Of a DNA stretch of 64,000 bases, positions 61,288-64,000 are shown piece after piece. The DNA lies in the NCBI RefSeq assembly GCF_000007365.1, contig NC_004061.1:124001-188000 (forward strand), written 5' to 3'. The notes under the pieces are model-generated. The model ran no database searches and was not told the origin of the DNA. It worked only from the letters and a program-made list of their open reading frames with translations. The stretch comes from Buchnera aphidicola str. Sg (Schizaphis graminum). Lineage in GTDB: Bacteria > Pseudomonadota > Gammaproteobacteria > Enterobacterales > Enterobacteriaceae. How positions within the stretch are numbered: the stretch's first letter is position 1; every line of letters begins with the position of its first letter. The translations under genes and the position numbers were made by a program.

Positions 61288-62373
61288 ATGAATTCGTCTA
61301 TTTTTAATAAATTAAAATCCTTAAGAAATCGTTATGAAGAAATTGAAATTATGCTTTCTCAAAAAGATACTATATCAAATCAGGAAAAATTTAAGAATCT
61401 ATCTAAAGAATATTTACAAATTTCAGAAATTGTTAAAAATTTTATTAAATGGGAAAAACTAGAAACTGATATTAAAAATATTAATTTATTATTTAATGAT
61501 GTAGAAATGCATGACATAGCTCAAGAAGAGCTTTTTATAGTAAAAAAACAAAAAAAAAAATTAGAAGAAAAAATTAAAATATTATTACTTCCTGTAGATC
61601 CTAATGATCAGCATAGTTGTTTTATTGAAATTAGAGCAGCAACAGGAGGAGACGAATCTTCAATTTTTGCTGGCGAATTATTTAGAATGTATACGCGTTA
61701 TGCTGAAAATTATATGTGGAAAACAGAAATAATGAGTTCAAGTGAAAATGAAAGAGGAGGATTTAAAGAAATAATAGCTAAAGTTACAGGAAAAGGTGCA
61801 TGTGGTCGTTTAAAATTTGAATCTGGAGGGCATCGTGTTCAAAGAGTACCTGAAACAGAATCTCAAGGAAGAATTCATACATCAACTTGTACTGTAGCTA
61901 TTATGCCTGTGAGACCTAAAACTAAAAAAGAAGAAATTAAAGTTTCTGATTTAAAAATTGATACCTTTCGTTCCTCTGGTGCAGGTGGTCAACATGTAAA
62001 TACTACTGATTCTGCAATTCGCATCACTCATATTCCTAGTGGAAATGTAGTAGAATGTCAAGATGAAAGATCACAACATAAAAATAAAGCTAAAGCTTTA
62101 TCTATTTTATCTGCTCGTGTATACGCTGATAAATTAGCAAAAAGTCAAAAAGAAAATTCGTCTATGAGACGTATTTTATTAGGAACTGGTGAAAGATCAG
62201 ATAGAAATAGAACATATAATTTCGCTCAGAACAGAATTACAGATCATAGAATTAATCTTACTATATACAAATTAAATGAAGTTTTACAGGGAAAATTAGA
62301 CTTACTTATTGATCCAATAATGCAAGAGTATCAAGCAGATATGCTTTCTTCTTTATCTGAATTTAAATTATGA
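61288..62373 (+). CDS. prfA: Peptide chain release factor 1
   Basis: Reads UAA and UAG stop codons and releases the polypeptide. It is 361 aa (E. coli 360). The GGQ motif is in [20 protein letters not shown], and the codon-recognition region has [18 protein letters not shown]. The N-terminal coiled coil includes a Lys-rich stretch with an 11-A run (61550-61560). The glutamine of GGQ is the target of PrmC, whose gene overlaps the stop by four bases. Confidence 0.97.
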   Translation: MNSSIFNKLKSLRNRYEEIEIMLSQKDTISNQEKFKNLSKEYLQISEIVKNFIKWEKLETDIKNINLLFNDVEMHDIAQEELFIVKKQKKKLEEKIKILLLPVDPNDQHSCFIEIRAATGGDESSIFAGELFRMYTRYAENYMWKTEIMSSSENERGGFKEIIAKVTGKGACGRLKFESGGHRVQRVPETESQGRIHTSTCTVAIMPVRPKTKKEEIKVSDLKIDTFRSSGAGGQHVNTTDSAIRITHIPSGNVVECQDERSQHKNKAKALSILSARVYADKLAKSQKENSSMRRILLGTGERSDRNRTYNFAQNRITDHRINLTIYKLNEVLQGKLDLLIDPIMQEYQADMLSSLSEFKL

Positions 62374-63197
62374 ATATAAACTATTGGTTAAAAAAAGCAA
62401 TTAAAAAACTATCTCATTGTGAGAATCCTCGATATGAAGCTGAGATTTTATTAAGTCATGTTTTAAAATGTACACGTATTGCAATTATAATTAATCAAGA
62501 AATTGATTTAAGTAAAGAGCAATATCAAAAATTAAACAATTTTATTTATAGAAGATCTATAGGTGAACCTATAGCCTATATAATAGGAAAAAAAGAATTT
62601 TGGTCTTTATCTCTTTGTGTGTCGTATAAAACACTTATTCCTAGACCAGATACTGAAATTTTAGTAGAAAAAATACTGTCTAAAGTTAATAAAAATTTCA
62701 GATCAATCCTTGATTTAGGAACAGGTTCCGGAGCGATCGCTTTAGCTTTAGCTAGTGTTTGTTCTCATTGGAATATTATTGGTGTTGATAATTCATATTC
62801 AGCACTTAAAATAGCTAAGATAAACGGATTGAAATTAAATTTAAAAAATGTAGAATTTTTTTATAGTAACTGGTTTTCTCATATAAATGAGAAATTTCAT
62901 ATTATTGTCAGTAATCCTCCTTATATCGGTATAAAAGAAATACAGTCACTTAAAAAAGATATTTTTTATGAACCATTTAATGCATTAATTTCAAAAAAAG
63001 ATGGATTACTAGATATTGAATTAATTATACAAAAAGCAAGTCAATATTTATTTGACAAGGGTTGGTTATTTATTGAACATGGATGGAAACAAAAATTAAA
63101 AGTGCAGTATTTTTTTAAAAAATATAATTTTTTTTGTATACAATCTTTTAAAGATTATGGAGGTAATGATCGAATTACTTTTGGTCAAAAAAAATGA
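62370..63197 (+). CDS. prmC: Release factor glutamine methyltransferase
   Basis: Methylates the GGQ glutamine of release factors with SAM. It is 275 aa (E. coli 277). The N-terminal helical domain is followed by the SAM motif [15 protein letters not shown] and the catalytic SNPPYI. Also conserved: [12 protein letters not shown] and [12 protein letters not shown]. The ATGA overlap with prfA couples the enzyme to its substrate. Formerly hemK. Confidence 0.96.
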   Translation: MNINYWLKKAIKKLSHCENPRYEAEILLSHVLKCTRIAIIINQEIDLSKEQYQKLNNFIYRRSIGEPIAYIIGKKEFWSLSLCVSYKTLIPRPDTEILVEKILSKVNKNFRSILDLGTGSGAIALALASVCSHWNIIGVDNSYSALKIAKINGLKLNLKNVEFFYSNWFSHINEKFHIIVSNPPYIGIKEIQSLKKDIFYEPFNALISKKDGLLDIELIIQKASQYLFDKGWLFIEHGWKQKLKVQYFFKKYNFFCIQSFKDYGGNDRITFGQKK

Positions 63198-63361
63198 TAA
63201 AATCATTAAAATACCATATTGAATAAAATAATTTAATATTTTTTTATATAAAAAAAATAAAAAATATAATTTTACATTATGATTAAATATATATTAATAT
63301 ATCTCTACCTTCAAATTTTAAATTTTTTATTATCTAAACAATATTTATATAACTAATAACT

Positions 63362-64000
63362 ATGAAATCTTTTTCCAATATTGATTTTTCTAAATTATCG
63401 CTTATTGATTCTATTATTGCGACTTCTCAAATAATTAGAGAAGATTTTCCTACAAAATTTGTAATTTCTGATTTATATAATAAGGTAAAAGAAGCCAAAT
63501 TTTATATTTCATCTGAAATTGAACCAAACTTAAAATTAAAAAAATTGCTGAAACTTTTTTATAAAACTTGGAATTTTGGTGCTGCGAGTGGTATATATAA
63601 ACTTTCAGATGTTTTATGGATTGATAATGTTTTAAAAACCCGTCAGGGTACTGCTGTTTCTTTAGGTATTCTTTTTTTACATATTGCACAAGAATTAAAA
63701 TTACCCTTAAATCCTGTAGTATTTCCTACACAACTCATTTTAAGAGCAGATTGGATAAATAAAAAAAAATGGTTAATTAATCCCTTTAATGGAGAAATGT
63801 TAGATCAACATACTCTAGAGGTATGGCTGAAAGGTAATATTAGTCCAACTGCAGAATTATATGAACATGATTTGTACAAAGCAGAATCTATTACTGTTAT
63901 TCGTAAAATGTTAGACATATTAAAATCAGCTTTAATGGAAGAAAAAAAAATGGAATTAGCACTAAATGTAAGCAATTTACTATTACAAATCAATCCTAAT
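63362..64000 (+). CDS. sirB1: SirB1/YchA family protein, incomplete at the window end
   Basis: The frame is open from the ATG at 63362 to the last base (213 codons) with no stop; E. coli SirB1 (YchA) has 269 aa. It reads MKSFSNIDFSKLSLIDS, then the transglutaminase-like core: LFYKTWNFGAASGIYKLSD, VLKTRQGTAVSLGILF, FPTQLILRAD, NPFNGEMLD, VWLKGNISP and LDILKSALMEEKKMELAL, close to E. coli GVYRLSDALWLDQVLKNRQGSAVSLG-type sequence. The biochemical role of SirB1 is not settled. In E. coli sirB2 lies between prmC and sirB1; the 164-base spacer here shows no coding trace of it. Confidence 0.93.
   Translation, partial: MKSFSNIDFSKLSLIDSIIATSQIIREDFPTKFVISDLYNKVKEAKFYISSEIEPNLKLKKLLKLFYKTWNFGAASGIYKLSDVLWIDNVLKTRQGTAVSLGILFLHIAQELKLPLNPVVFPTQLILRADWINKKKWLINPFNGEMLDQHTLEVWLKGNISPTAELYEHDLYKAESITVIRKMLDILKSALMEEKKMELALNVSNLLLQINPN

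Overview
The window is a compact, very AT-rich (roughly 80% A+T) stretch of a gamma-proteobacterial chromosome. Its proteins align almost end to end with Escherichia coli K-12 proteins, intergenic DNA is short, homopolymers of A and T are frequent, many accessory genes of the E. coli neighbourhoods are absent, and there are no mobile elements, rRNA, recognisable tRNA or CRISPR. This is the signature of Buchnera aphidicola, the obligate aphid symbiont, most like the lineages living in Aphidinae aphids. The strain cannot be fixed from the sequence alone. No new multi-gene system was found; the interest lies in how individual machines have been worn down.

Layout. 1-4.1 kb: priA, tyrS, then convergent sufA. 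4.2-14 kb: ydiK, aroH (closed by a strong terminator), then the translation cluster thrS-infC-rpmI-rplT, pheS-pheT-ihfA. 14-16.7 kb: queA-tgt-yajC. 16.6-19.7 kb, minus strand: glyQ-glyS. 19.8-21.8 kb: folE, nfo, rplY; then yabI on the minus strand. 22.8-40.8 kb follows the first minutes of the E. coli map in reverse: surA, rsmA, apaH on plus; folA, carB, carA, dapB, ispH, lspA, ileS, ribF on minus; rpsT on plus; dnaJ and dnaK on minus behind a well conserved sigma-32 promoter. 41.1-56.1 kb: the complete 13-gene nuo operon (respiratory complex I) with nuoC and nuoD fused. 56.2-59 kb: a TerC/Alx membrane protein, folC and a frameshifted cvpA. 59-64 kb: prs and ispE on minus, then prfA-prmC and the start of sirB1, which runs off the window.

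Together the genes supply protein synthesis (five aminoacyl-tRNA synthetases, initiation factor 3, release factor 1 and its methylase, ribosomal proteins, tRNA queuosine), aerobic energy (complex I), chaperones, and pathways that matter to the host: DAHP synthase for aromatic amino acids, carbamoyl phosphate for arginine, dihydrodipicolinate reductase for lysine, PRPP, folate, riboflavin cofactors and isoprenoids.

The most notable observations are: PriA has lost its helicase ATPase motifs but kept all eight zinc-binding cysteines; ThrRS and PheRS have lost their editing-site residues while IleRS has mostly kept its own; cvpA is split by one missing T in a T9 run; nuoE begins with a 13-A run; the dnaK sigma-32 promoter and the non-ATG starts of infC (ATT), carA (TTG) and rpsT (TTG) are preserved. 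Comparisons with E. coli proteins were made from memory of those sequences, not from a database search.
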